NCBI RefSeq assembly: GCF_004359215.1
Contig: NC_090627.1
Span: forward strand, 965,384-1,003,903
DNA length: 38,520 nt
Reading direction: 5' to 3'
Source: Bremia lactucae
Lineage: Eukaryota > Oomycota > Peronosporomycetes > Peronosporales > Peronosporaceae
This document shows, in pieces, positions 30,250-38,520 of this stretch; position 1 is the stretch's first letter; each line of letters begins with the position of its first letter. Under the pieces are notes generated by a model that saw nothing but the letters and a program-made list of their open reading frames with translations, made no database searches and was not told the DNA's origin. Both the position numbers and the translations under genes were made by a program.

Positions 30250-31734
30250 TTACGCAGTCCGGCAAATGATTTCTTGCCCCCCCATATACGGTCGAAGGAC
30301 TTCAGGAATGATTATTGAACCGTCTTTTTGCTGATACGTTTCCCATAGACTAATAAGTAATCGCGGGACAGCACAAGCTGTGCCGTTAAGGGTGTGGACA
30401 AACGAGGGTTTGGATCCTTCTGCCTTGAGATCTTTGTGGCGAATATTAAGACGACGAGCTTGATAGTCGGTACACATGGACATACTTGAGATTTCGCCAT
30501 ATTCGTCCCGCCCCGGCATGTAAGCGAGGAGATCAAACTTACGGTACGCCGGCGCTCCAAGATCCTCTGTAGCCATGTCGATTAATTGAAAATGCAGTCC
30601 AAGCTCGGCGTACATTGTCGTTTGAATGTCCACCATTTCCTCTAAAAAAGCTTGCGCTTGGATTTCGTTCGCACAAAATGCAAACATTTCGACCTTGCTA
30701 AATTGATGAATTCGATAAATGCCACGCGTCTGGCGACCGCCGTGGCCAATCTCCGTGCGAAAACAGTGGCTAAAGCCTGCATATTTCAGTGGCAACAACG
30801 AAGTGGATAAAATTTCGTTACTCTTTGCGGCTGCCAGTGTAATTTCCGATGTTGCGGTTAGACACAAGTCCGAGTGGGCAATGGAGTAAATTTGCGTCGC
30901 GTCGCCACGTGGTTGGAACCCGCAACCTTCTACGAACTTGTAATGAGCCACGTCGGGTGGAAAGACAACCTTAAAGCCCCGCGCTCGTAGCGTATTCAGT
31001 GTCCAGTGGACGAGGGCGAGCTCCATCATGGCGCCTTCATTGCAGAGATACGTGAATTTCGACCCCGCCACTTTGGCTGCGGTCTGAGTATCGATTAAAT
31101 TTAAGCTCGTAGCGAGGTCATAGTGGTCTTTAGGTTTAAACGTAAATAGAGGTTTCTTCCCATGGGTTAAAACGAGACGAGATGCATGTTCATTGCCAAT
31201 AGGAACGTCCGGGTGGGTTTCATTCGGGAGCTTTAGCGCCTCAATTTCGAGCTCACTTGACACGGTGTCAAGCTCCGTTTCAATCTGTAGAATCCTCTCT
31301 TTTAGCTCGACACCACGCAGTCGTAATGTTTGAAAGGCCTGAGACTCGACATCTTTCTTGGCCACAGCCAAGCTAAGCTGTTTCGCGTGGCTATTGCGCT
31401 CTGCACGCAATAGATTGACACTGTGACGCAACGTAGCTTGACGCTGGTAGATATCCGCTACAAGCTGCGGATTGCCGTCGCTGCAGCGCTTTTGGCAATT
31501 CGCAATGGCCGCGTCTACGTTATCGACGAGCTTCTTATAATCGAGTCGGGCCTTGACGTGATTATGTAAATTCGAGCACAGCTCCAGAGTGTCTGTTTTT
31601 AAGGTAGCCACGGATCTGACGGCAACCGAGGACAAGGAAGGACTAGAGCTTGGGCAAGAGGTGGCAATGGCTTTAGCTATATGCGAGCAAGAGGCGCGCA
31701 CAAGTGCGTGCGCGCTTCGACCCAGCAGAGGCAT
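30250..31734 (-). CDS. Seryl-tRNA synthetase, probably mitochondrial
   Basis: 494 residues. It charges tRNA-Ser with serine. Residues 1-45 (MPLLGRSAHALVRASCSHIA...) are rich in Arg, Ala and Ser without acids, a mitochondrial-type presequence. About 50-165 form the N-terminal tRNA-binding helical arm (KKLVDNVDAAIANCQKRC). The class II catalytic core follows: motif 1 region near 240-262, TATSEI at 293-298 (serine/ATP-binding TSE loop), motif 2 FRTEIGHGGRQTRGIYRIHQ at 325-344, and motif 3 GTACAVPRLLISLWE at 451-465. Length is normal for a SerRS with a presequence. The open frame runs four codons further upstream to a TTG; the first ATG in frame is 31734. An out-of-frame ATG 40 bases upstream (31774) could act as an upstream start if transcription begins above it. 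Confidence 0.93.
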   Translation of the reverse strand: MPLLGRSAHALVRASCSHIAKAIATSCPSSSPSLSSVAVRSVATLKTDTLELCSNLHNHVKARLDYKKLVDNVDAAIANCQKRCSDGNPQLVADIYQRQATLRHSVNLLRAERNSHAKQLSLAVAKKDVESQAFQTLRLRGVELKERILQIETELDTVSSELEIEALKLPNETHPDVPIGNEHASRLVLTHGKKPLFTFKPKDHYDLATSLNLIDTQTAAKVAGSKFTYLCNEGAMMELALVHWTLNTLRARGFKVVFPPDVAHYKFVEGCGFQPRGDATQIYSIAHSDLCLTATSEITLAAAKSNEILSTSLLPLKYAGFSHCFRTEIGHGGRQTRGIYRIHQFSKVEMFAFCANEIQAQAFLEEMVDIQTTMYAELGLHFQLIDMATEDLGAPAYRKFDLLAYMPGRDEYGEISSMSMCTDYQARRLNIRHKDLKAEGSKPSFVHTLNGTACAVPRLLISLWETYQQKDGSIIIPEVLRPYMGGQEIICRTA

Positions 31735-31774
31735 GAGTGGCTTCAAAGGTGTGGTGTACGGTACATTGAGGCAT

Positions 31775-31788
31775 TAAAAATTGTATGA
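31775..31788 (-). promoter_or_regulatory. Possible initiator of the seryl-tRNA synthetase gene
   Basis: On the minus strand TTTCATACAATTTTTAA lies about 40-55 bases before ATG 31734, in the 124 bases between this start and the stop of the upstream DEAD-box gene. It matches the oomycete initiator only partly. Confidence 0.3.
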
Positions 31789-31858
31789 AAACGATTCTGT
31801 TTTGCGGATATCCATTATCTACAATACAATCATTCTTTACATGCAGTCTCTTTTCTTC

Positions 31859-33910
31859 TTACCATTTGTCAACAAAGCGGCCAAAATTGTTGCGAGTGGC
31901 CGAACGACCTTTTGAAAACGACGAATCATAATCGCGGCCACTATAACGGCGATTGCCATCACCGTCTCGGTCGTTGCGTTTCCAATTGTTGCCACTCTTG
32001 TTGCCGCCAAAGCGATTGTTGCCACCGGAACTATTGCCAAAGCGAGTATTATAATTATTGCGGCCACCACGCGAGCCATAACGGCCACCATTATTATTGT
32101 GGCCAAGACTAGGCGCGCCTCGATCAATCAGTACATTCGGGAACTCAACCGCAGCAGCCACAGTCACGTCGTTATCAGGCGAAGAAGTGGTTAAATGGTT
32201 GCGCAACTGGTCCAATTTGCCTTGTGGAATATCAAACACCAATTTCCCTCCTTCCACGGGATAAATCTCCACGTGGTTATCAAGAAACGACGATAACAAG
32301 CGATTCAGCTCGCGTGCATTGGAAATGCCCGTAACCTCGACCGTTTGCGTATGGTGGCGACCCGTTAGCATTGATAAAGTGGTCATTTTTTTCGAATCAA
32401 AGCCACAAAGAAGCGCGAGCGCGGCACTGAGTACACTTGGTCCTTGCTCGTCGAGTAACCCATGCGCAGTTTCTTCAAACAACAGCGTATTGGCTTTTGG
32501 CAAGGCCGCAATTTGTTTCTTAACGTCCTCAAGCGCACCACATATCATTTGTTCGGGACGTGGGGCAGATGCATGCGTAAATTTAAACTTATAACGTCGT
32601 TCAAAGTCCACGACATCGTGCGCATCTTGACGATCGTAAAAAACAATATTTGTGCCGGAACGACCCGCTCGTCCCGTACGTCCTGCCCGATGGACAAAGC
32701 TTTCCTTGTCACTTGGAAGACGATATTGAACGACGAGCTCAACGTTCGCAATGTCAAGCCCTCGGGCAGCAATGTCCGTACAAATTAACGTCTTGACGTG
32801 GCCATTGCGAAAACCATTCATTGTCGACGTACGCATTCCTTGCGACAGATCGCCGTGGAGTGCACGTGCGTCTTGACCCGATAAGGCATTGGCAATTTCG
32901 TCGGCTTCTTGCTTGGTCTCGGTAAACACGAGCGTTTGACCGTCGTGGGCATGAAGTCGCAAGACATTTTCTAATACTTGCTTTCGGTCCCGAGTGGGTA
33001 CGTTTATTGCTTTGTGGGTTACGGTTGCGGGTACATGATTATCGTCTGTCCCCACGAGATCGATATTCACAGGATCCTTTAAAAATTTATGCGCCATGGA
33101 ACTTACCCACTTTGGAAACGTTGCCGACCACATGACAGTCTGCCCGCCTTTTGGCACGTAGCCTAAAATTGTCTCGACTGCTTCTTGAAAACCAAACTTA
33201 AGCATCATGTCGGCTTCATCTAATACTGCAACATCAACTTCTTCGAGGGAGAGCGATCCTTTGTCCACTAAGTCCATAATGCGACCGGGGGTACCGACTA
33301 AAATGTCGACACCACGACGAAGAATATTCTCTTGCACAGTGTACGATACACCACCGACGACATTCACAACGCGTAACTGAGGGGCTACACGCTGTACCTG
33401 GTCGTGGACCTGTTGCGCTAATTCTCGTGTCGGAAGCAGCACGAGTGCTTGGGGGTTACGTGAGGTTTTACGATTAGCCAAAATAGTCTCAATAATGGGT
33501 AGCGCAAAAGCTAGTGTCTTTCCCGACCCGGTCTTGGAGCGTCCCATAATATCCGTGCCTTTCATCATAAGGTCGAACGACTCGGTCTGTACCGGGAATA
33601 AGTGCGTCACACCAGCACGAATTAAATTGCGCTGTGTCTCTTGCGATAATGCAAAGTCCTCAATGGGCTTTTGATCTGCAAATCCTTTGAGCAGTGGCTC
33701 TAACACCACGTTTTCAACGTCATCCTCCTCCATGACGTCCGAAGTAAAGTCCAGTGGAGCTGTCGAAAACGAGGCGACAGACGCACGGCCACGTACGCCG
33801 GTGAATACGCGTCGAGAAGAGGAACAAATGGATGTTGTGGCGGCATGGCGCATGGCCAATGTAGCTGAACGGCCGGCCAGGCGGCGAAGAGAGACAGAAA
33901 GCGGAAGCAT
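31859..33910 (-). CDS. DEAD-box RNA helicase with mitochondrial presequence and GUCT-like domain
   Basis: 683 residues. The first 50 (MLPLSVSLRRLAGRSATLAM...) are basic, Ser/Ala-rich and lack acids: a likely mitochondrial targeting signal. Helicase motifs in order: Q-motif region near 87-109 (FALSQETQ, FPVQTES), motif I GRSKTGSGKT at 123-132, PTRELA at 160-165, TPGR at 207-210, DEAD at 231-234, SAT at 262-264, RGLD near 383-386 and HRAGRTGRAGR at 407-417. About 450-580 match the GUCT-type domain of DDX21 and of plant mitochondrial helicases PMH1/PMH2. The tail (600-683) is rich in Gly, Asn and Arg with RGG-like repeats, typical of RNA binding. Inferred role: unwinding or annealing of mitochondrial RNA. 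The first ATG is 33910; four further open codons start with TTG. Confidence 0.93.
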   Translation of the reverse strand: MLPLSVSLRRLAGRSATLAMRHAATTSICSSSRRVFTGVRGRASVASFSTAPLDFTSDVMEEDDVENVVLEPLLKGFADQKPIEDFALSQETQRNLIRAGVTHLFPVQTESFDLMMKGTDIMGRSKTGSGKTLAFALPIIETILANRKTSRNPQALVLLPTRELAQQVHDQVQRVAPQLRVVNVVGGVSYTVQENILRRGVDILVGTPGRIMDLVDKGSLSLEEVDVAVLDEADMMLKFGFQEAVETILGYVPKGGQTVMWSATFPKWVSSMAHKFLKDPVNIDLVGTDDNHVPATVTHKAINVPTRDRKQVLENVLRLHAHDGQTLVFTETKQEADEIANALSGQDARALHGDLSQGMRTSTMNGFRNGHVKTLICTDIAARGLDIANVELVVQYRLPSDKESFVHRAGRTGRAGRSGTNIVFYDRQDAHDVVDFERRYKFKFTHASAPRPEQMICGALEDVKKQIAALPKANTLLFEETAHGLLDEQGPSVLSAALALLCGFDSKKMTTLSMLTGRHHTQTVEVTGISNARELNRLLSSFLDNHVEIYPVEGGKLVFDIPQGKLDQLRNHLTTSSPDNDVTVAAAVEFPNVLIDRGAPSLGHNNNGGRYGSRGGRNNYNTRFGNSSGGNNRFGGNKSGNNWKRNDRDGDGNRRYSGRDYDSSFSKGRSATRNNFGRFVDKW

Positions 33911-33930
33911 CTCGGACAACAAGTTCGACG

Positions 33931-33942
33931 ATGAAAGTGAGC
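33931..33942 (-). promoter_or_regulatory. Likely initiator of the DEAD-box helicase gene
   Basis: On the minus strand GCTCACTTTCAT, an oomycete initiator-like sequence (YCAYTYY), lies about 21-32 bases before ATG 33910, which would give the very short 5' leader common in oomycetes. Confidence 0.55.
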
Positions 33943-35460
33943 TTTTCGTCGAAAGGTAAACGCTTGAATCGGTTGGTTGGCGGTGTACTTAGTTTCACTA
34001 TTGAAGCGGGTTATGGTCACCGTAACAAAGAGCATGGATATATGTAACCTTGCGAGGTATCAATTATTTTTTGTGGCCGAATTGTATTAAAATGTTTTTA
34101 AAGTGCTTCACATATATTATTAAGTTTGGCTTGGTGATCAGATATGCAAGACAAAATTGAGAAATTTGATTCGAGGAAGCCTACTATCGCAAGATTGCGC
34201 ACACAGTTTTCTTGCAAGTACGAGGAATATAAGTCTCGGCAAAAGCAAACAATCTTAGTACATTACAGTTATTGTAGTAAGTATATCCATATGCAGCAGA
34301 TGTGTCTGCTGTGCGCTTTATTACATCTTTGCAAAGCCTTTCTACAAGCAGTGCATTTGCCGACGGCGGCTACCAGATAGATAAATTCTCAGCAGAGCGC
34401 ATCCATCTTTTACAATATGTAGCGAAAAATAGCAAACGAACATTTGTATCAATAAGATAATTTTGACCTTATTATCATGGTTTTCGAGAGGCCTTAACAG
34501 TGTTTTAATCGTGAAACTTATCTTCTTAGAAGTATACCAAAATCCATTTGGAGCAGCTCTGGATCGCCGAAAACAATTGAAAAGTGACACCGCTCAGTAA
34601 GTATTAAGACCGACATGAAACGAAGCCATCGCCTCCATTTGAGTTATAAAAGGATTCATAGGCGAAGATAAGTTAAAAGTATAGCAGTGTTCAATTTGCT
34701 AAAGATTTTTAAAATGAGTTTATTGGGTAACAAGGAGTATCCCATTACCCAAATATAATTTCCTACAAGATAAGTATTAAATATTATTGCCAATAATACG
34801 AAAATAATAAAGAAGTATAATGTTAGAAAACCTTTAACCTCCCGTCAGTTTTTTCTTGGTAAAATCTCGTCAGTTTGATATGATTGGCTAATTTTATGCA
34901 TGCAGAGAGGTAATTTAAACATAGGCAGGTAGCAACAAGTTCGACAATGCTTTGGACATACTTTGTGAAAACATGCACATTAATATTCGCGCAGAATTCG
35001 CTCCTGTGCTAAAATTACGAGCGGCTTTAAAGGAAACATATCCCAGGCATTCTCAATCGCAGTTTAGATTCAGTGTCAATGGCTTCAAATCGTTCTGATG
35101 CTACCCATATTGGACCTAATTGTGATACTCTTTAATTAAAATAATTGTCCGGGACACTCGGAAAGCGTTTTCAATTTGACAATAAGCTCTTCGCGTCTAT
35201 GACCGTCTGGGCCTATCCCATTTGGTCTTTACTTCGTCATAGCCGCCGACGTGCGTGTACGGTATCGAAACGTCTCGACGAATGGCATTTTTCTGACGAG
35301 GTTTTTTATTTATGTTAGCGTACTCGTGACTTGCACAATGGTGACCAAGACAACTTTTGTCAATTAAGAAACGAGCTAAAGTGGCTTAGCGTGCTCTCGT
35401 TTGCAAGCATCCTAATTCAACTCTCGCACAAAAAAGCAATGTAGCTGCTGAAAGCGCAAA
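33943..35460. other. AT-rich intergenic region, no gene seen
   Basis: Frames are short. A 78-codon plus-strand frame (34144-34380) begins MQDKIEKFDSRKPTIARLRT, which faintly recalls copia gag starts, but nothing after it supports that. No repeats or RNA genes are evident. Confidence 0.4.
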
Positions 35461-35511
35461 AACACGTCAATATTTGCAACGAGTTGATGGGAGCTCCCGT
35501 CAGCAACGCGA

Positions 35512-36383
35512 TTGCCTCCGATTGCACGTTGCGTTGCCGCTGCAAAGAGATTTGTTCATGTGTGTAATTATGCAGTCTTTCGGCAACATGTTGCACAAGA
35601 TTCCTCCAATAATGGCTGCACCTCATTCCTTAACGCATATACTCGACGCTCTAAGTGTGGATGTCCATGCTTGGAAGAATTGTCGTCAAATCTGGTCGAG
35701 TGTAGGCGGGCACGTCGTAATGCGGCCATGCTCTACTTAGACACACACCCTAGCACAGCGAGGAAGCGGTTTAACCTGCTTCTCTTGCGTGCAGTGAGGT
35801 AATTTACGAAGACGCCTACTCAACCTCCACTAAGCGCACGCGCCGCGTTAATTCGCCGGCCGCGTCCAAAGCCTTCGTCGAAACGCCGACAGCTACTGCT
35901 GCTGCCGCGTTAGCAGGGCTAAAGGATCCATCCCACTTTAACAGTGAGGATGCTGATCCGTCGCTCATTGTCGACTACAATGAGTCGACACCGTTGCCGT
36001 CACTTCATAGTATTGATGCGGACAACGAGCTCATGAGGAAGGATGCTGGCGCCTTATTGCCCATCCAAACTTCTCTCATGGCTCACAACATAAAGACAGC
36101 AGCATTTACGAATACTGTCCCGTCGTCTGAGCTGGAAAGTGCAGCGACAGGTAATGAGAGCGCTGCCCATAAAGGCGCAGCCGCTTCTCCGTTGGGTATA
36201 ACGACAACGCCTTATGCTCAGAACATACTTCATAATGGTTCTGACATAGAGGATTCGGAGCCTAAAGCTCCACCGACGACACGTGAACGTGCTCAGTCGG
36301 TGTCACGAGCCAGTCGTGTAAACGTGGCTATGCGGCGGGTGGCATACCAAAGATGCCCCCTCCATCTAAATGGCCTCGTTTAA
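35512..36383 (+). pseudogene. Unidentified broken plus-strand reading region
   Basis: A frame ending at 35802 (SKCGCPCLEELSSNLVECRR, then MLYLDTHPSTARKRFNLLLL) is joined by a shift near 35800 to a second one open from about 35790 to the stop at 36383 (VIYEDAYSTSTKRTRRVNSP...). The second part is Ala/Ser/Thr-rich and acidic, as in an unordered nuclear or gag-like protein. There is no ATG start for the second frame other than internal ones. I do not recognise the family. It may be a relic of a gag or accessory ORF linked to Gypsy-3, since no comparable minus-strand frame exists here. Confidence 0.35.
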
Positions 36384-36689
36384 ACGGGCGAAGAGCGTCG
36401 CTCCTAGAGCGCGCTCTTGTAGACGCACATAATTATTATGGCATCTTTACATCATTGAGGGCTTAGCGAAAATCGCTTGGGTGTATTTTCCCGATCCCAG
36501 CCATGTTGCGTTCAAATGAAACGCTCGACCAATACGAGGCGGAATTCCTGCGCCGCATTCATTCGCATTCCGATGCGATGAAACAGCGGTCGCAGCGAAC
36601 TAATTTCGCCTGTTTCATGTGAAAGAAATCATGGGCGGTACTGTACCCCCCCCCCCGTTTCTTCTCACAACGCTACTTCTGCTAGTCCA
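36384..36689. other. Short non-coding stretch with an 11-base C run
   Basis: No gene is seen. C11 at 36646-36656 reads on the minus strand as a G-run followed by TAC, resembling the purine tract of Gypsy-1 (GGGAGGGGTAC), so it may be the polypurine tract of Gypsy-3. No LTR could be delimited beyond it. Confidence 0.35.
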
Positions 36690-38520
36690 TTTGTGACTAT
36701 CGAAGTGGCCTCAGCTGGAGTTCCTTTTCATAGGCAGTTACCAAGCCGGGCACGTCAATACGTGGGGTATCAATCGGTTCTCAAGATTCAAAATGCTTTG
36801 GGTAACCTTTCCATTGGACGAGGATCTGATACCCTTGCCTCACGGAGCAGAGGACAAGCAACCTTCCAACAAGGAAGCGTTGATTCCCACCCGCATCCAT
36901 CAGTTCAGGTGGCGCCTGATAGGAGTGGCGATCTCGCTCAACTACGCGCGGCTGTCTTACCTTCGTCCGTTCAGTCACATACGTTAAGCGCTGCTGAACG
37001 ACGTATTGCGGATCTCGAGAGTCAAGTCTAACGACTGACCTCGGATCTCGTTGGTGTCCGAGCGAAGGCTCGTCAGGGTTATGAACGCCTGAAGACTCGC
37101 TTGGACCTTTCTGAACGGATAATGCTGAGGGATCCGCATTACTCGCGTGATGTCCCTCGGTCTCCAAGTCCTGTTCGTGAAAGGAGGAATCGGTCTGATA
37201 GCTTTTCGCCTTCACCGTCCCCCTCACCCGAACGACGCTCGACACACAGTCGGCGTCACCATCGGTCTCCTCAGCCAGATGGGGATATGTGACCTCATTT
37301 GGGTCTACATACCGTTTCGGACGACCCATGTAAAATACGAGGTGCGTCTTCATATACCGGGAAGGGTGAGCCTATAATATAGGTCTCCAACCTCTTCTAT
37401 TACCGTAAAGGGCCCAATGAAACGCGGCAACAACTTCGTATTACCTCCAGGTAGTACAGAAATTGCATTTTTAGGTTGGGTAGCAGTACTTAATAGTACC
37501 TTTTCACCCACTCTAAAGCGTTCATTATTTTGCGACCATTTCGGTCCGTATATTCATTTTGCTTCTCCTGTGCGCTTGCCATTGCATCACGGACTTTACG
37601 TGTGATGGCTAATCGCTCATCCACAAAGCGTTGAGCCTCGCTCACGCTTTTAGCATCAAACTCGCCTATGATACCGCCAAGAGGTCGGTCATAAGGCGTA
37701 GTTTTATTGACCACTGCTAAACTGGTAGGGTCACTAGGGCAAGTTTCTGCCTTTGAGATGATACCCTCATGGGTTTTATCGTCATATTGACGAAATATGT
37801 CCCTCTTTCGCACCGAGCATAGTAAGAGGCCCTTCCCCACTAAGACTAGGGCTGCGCACAAACGAGACTGGCGTCCAAGAATGGCGCAGTCCGTTAATAT
37901 AAAACGGTGTCTCACCCGTACTGGCGTGGACACTGTTATTTATAGCGAACTCCACAAAGGGCAATTGCTTGCTCCACTCTTTAGGAGTTGCTATAGTGCG
38001 TAAGACATCCGCCACGACCCGATTGGCACGTTCTGTTTGGCCATCGGTCTGGGGATGATCTGCGGTCGACATGTGGAGCTTGCTACCTAGCAGCTCGAAT
38101 ACATGTCGCCAAAACCTAGACGTAAAACGTGGAGCCCGGTCCGATACTATGGGCTCGGGCATCCCGTGTAGTCGGCAAACATGATCCAGGAACAAGAGAG
38201 CTGCCTCCATGCCTGTGATCGATGTTTTACATGGTGCTCAATATACCATTTTGCTCAGTCTGTCTACAAAGACGATAGCCCCTCCGATTCTTATGATCGG
38301 GCGGCATGCCAAACATGAAGTCCAGACTTACTGACTTCCAACAGTTGGTTGGAATCGGTAGCGGCTTCAGTGGCGCACTGCTGGACGGTGCAGGCTTAAT
38401 GCGCTGACACTGTTCGCAAGAGCGAATATAGTTGGCCACCCATCTATATAGGTGTGGCCACCAAAATTCCTCTGACACTCGTAAGAATGTCTTTTCACGG
38501 CCCAGATGCCCACTAGATGG
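36690..38520 (-). pseudogene. Gypsy-3: 3' part of a chromovirus pol, truncated by the window end
   Basis: From 38478 downward the minus strand encodes the integrase HHCC end (CEQCQRIKPAPSSSAPLKPL), the core start SLDFMFGMP, then in a new frame SDRAPRFTSRFWRHVFE and HPQTDGQTERANRVVADVLR with the second Asp and the Glu of the catalytic triad. The integrase C-terminus follows to about 37490. Next comes a linker of about 150 residues (37353-36880) and a chromodomain (RFLVGRLLVLCSVRQGYQIL, VQWKGYPKHF) ending near 36690 with DVPGLVTAYEKEL. Four frames are needed to read it, so it is inactive. The protein differs from Gypsy-1, so this is another gypsy family. Confidence 0.85.

Noticed and set aside
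31735..31746. Longest open frame of the seryl-tRNA synthetase
   Set aside because: The first codon is TTG; nuclear genes start at ATG, so the start was moved to 31734. The same was done for the DEAD-box gene (33922 to 33910).
34144..34380. Plus-strand ORF starting MQDKIEKFDS as a copia gag
   Set aside because: Only the first few residues resemble gag. The rest is Cys/Leu-rich with no domain, and no other copia sequence is nearby.
36793..37292. Plus-strand Arg/Ser-rich ORFs (RS-like tail) near Gypsy-3
   Set aside because: They lie opposite the linker and chromodomain of the Gypsy-3 pol, which is the better supported coding strand.

Overview
This window reads as a repeat-rich stretch of an oomycete genome (Phytophthora or downy-mildew type). 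The evidence is: intron-less genes a few hundred bases apart, short 5' leaders with an oomycete-like initiator (TCATTTT followed by an ATTTGAC-like flank), Ty1/copia elements with a half-tRNA primer site, and chromodomain-type Ty3/gypsy elements. The organism call is inference from style and content. I found no tRNA or rRNA gene, no CRISPR array and no obvious secreted effector (no signal peptide followed by RXLR or LFLAK motifs).

Layout. 1-4413: a Ty1/copia element (Copia-1) with an intact 1372-codon gag-pol; the window opens in the last 31 bases of its 5' LTR. 4414-6052: a relic of a MULE transposase (FAR1-type DNA-binding domain) with a small inverted second copy. 6053-11309: a second, broken copia element (Copia-2) whose LTRs differ by about 205 bases. 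12121-14830: two Ty3/gypsy pol fragments facing each other (Gypsy-2 region), then a solo LTR of the same family in the opposite sense (14833-15237). 15238-17839: unidentified degraded coding sequence, a CACC-rich degenerate repeat, a 73-base foldback hairpin and a 29-base tandem duplication. 17840-25533: a complete but decayed gypsy element on the minus strand (Gypsy-1), with both LTRs, near-matching 5-base flanks and the order gag, protease, RT, RNase H, integrase, chromodomain. 26108-33910: the host gene island. 33943-36640: mostly empty sequence, with one broken plus-strand reading region. 36690-38520: the 3' part of a third gypsy pol (Gypsy-3), cut by the window end.

Host genes. A WH1 + degenerate FKBP + coiled-coil protein (FKBP15/WAFL type) is followed by a small unrecognised minus-strand ORF. 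That ORF is divergent, 88 bases away, from a coiled-coil nuclear-looking protein that resembles Sds3/BRMS1 corepressor subunits. Then come two minus-strand genes with mitochondrial-type presequences: a seryl-tRNA synthetase and a DEAD-box RNA helicase with a GUCT-like domain and a Gly/Asn/Arg-rich tail. These two fit mitochondrial translation and RNA folding. Both, read from in-frame ATGs, start four codons after the longest open frame, which opens on TTG.

The most unusual signal is in the gypsy family of 12.1-25.5 kb. Its coding region is studded with short perfect inverted repeats (stems of 8-11 bases, loops of 2-11). At four places where Gypsy-1 and Gypsy-2 can be aligned, both sides of a stem have changed together so that pairing is kept. 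This points either to selected nucleic-acid structure inside coding sequence or to a templated palindrome-correcting mutation process.
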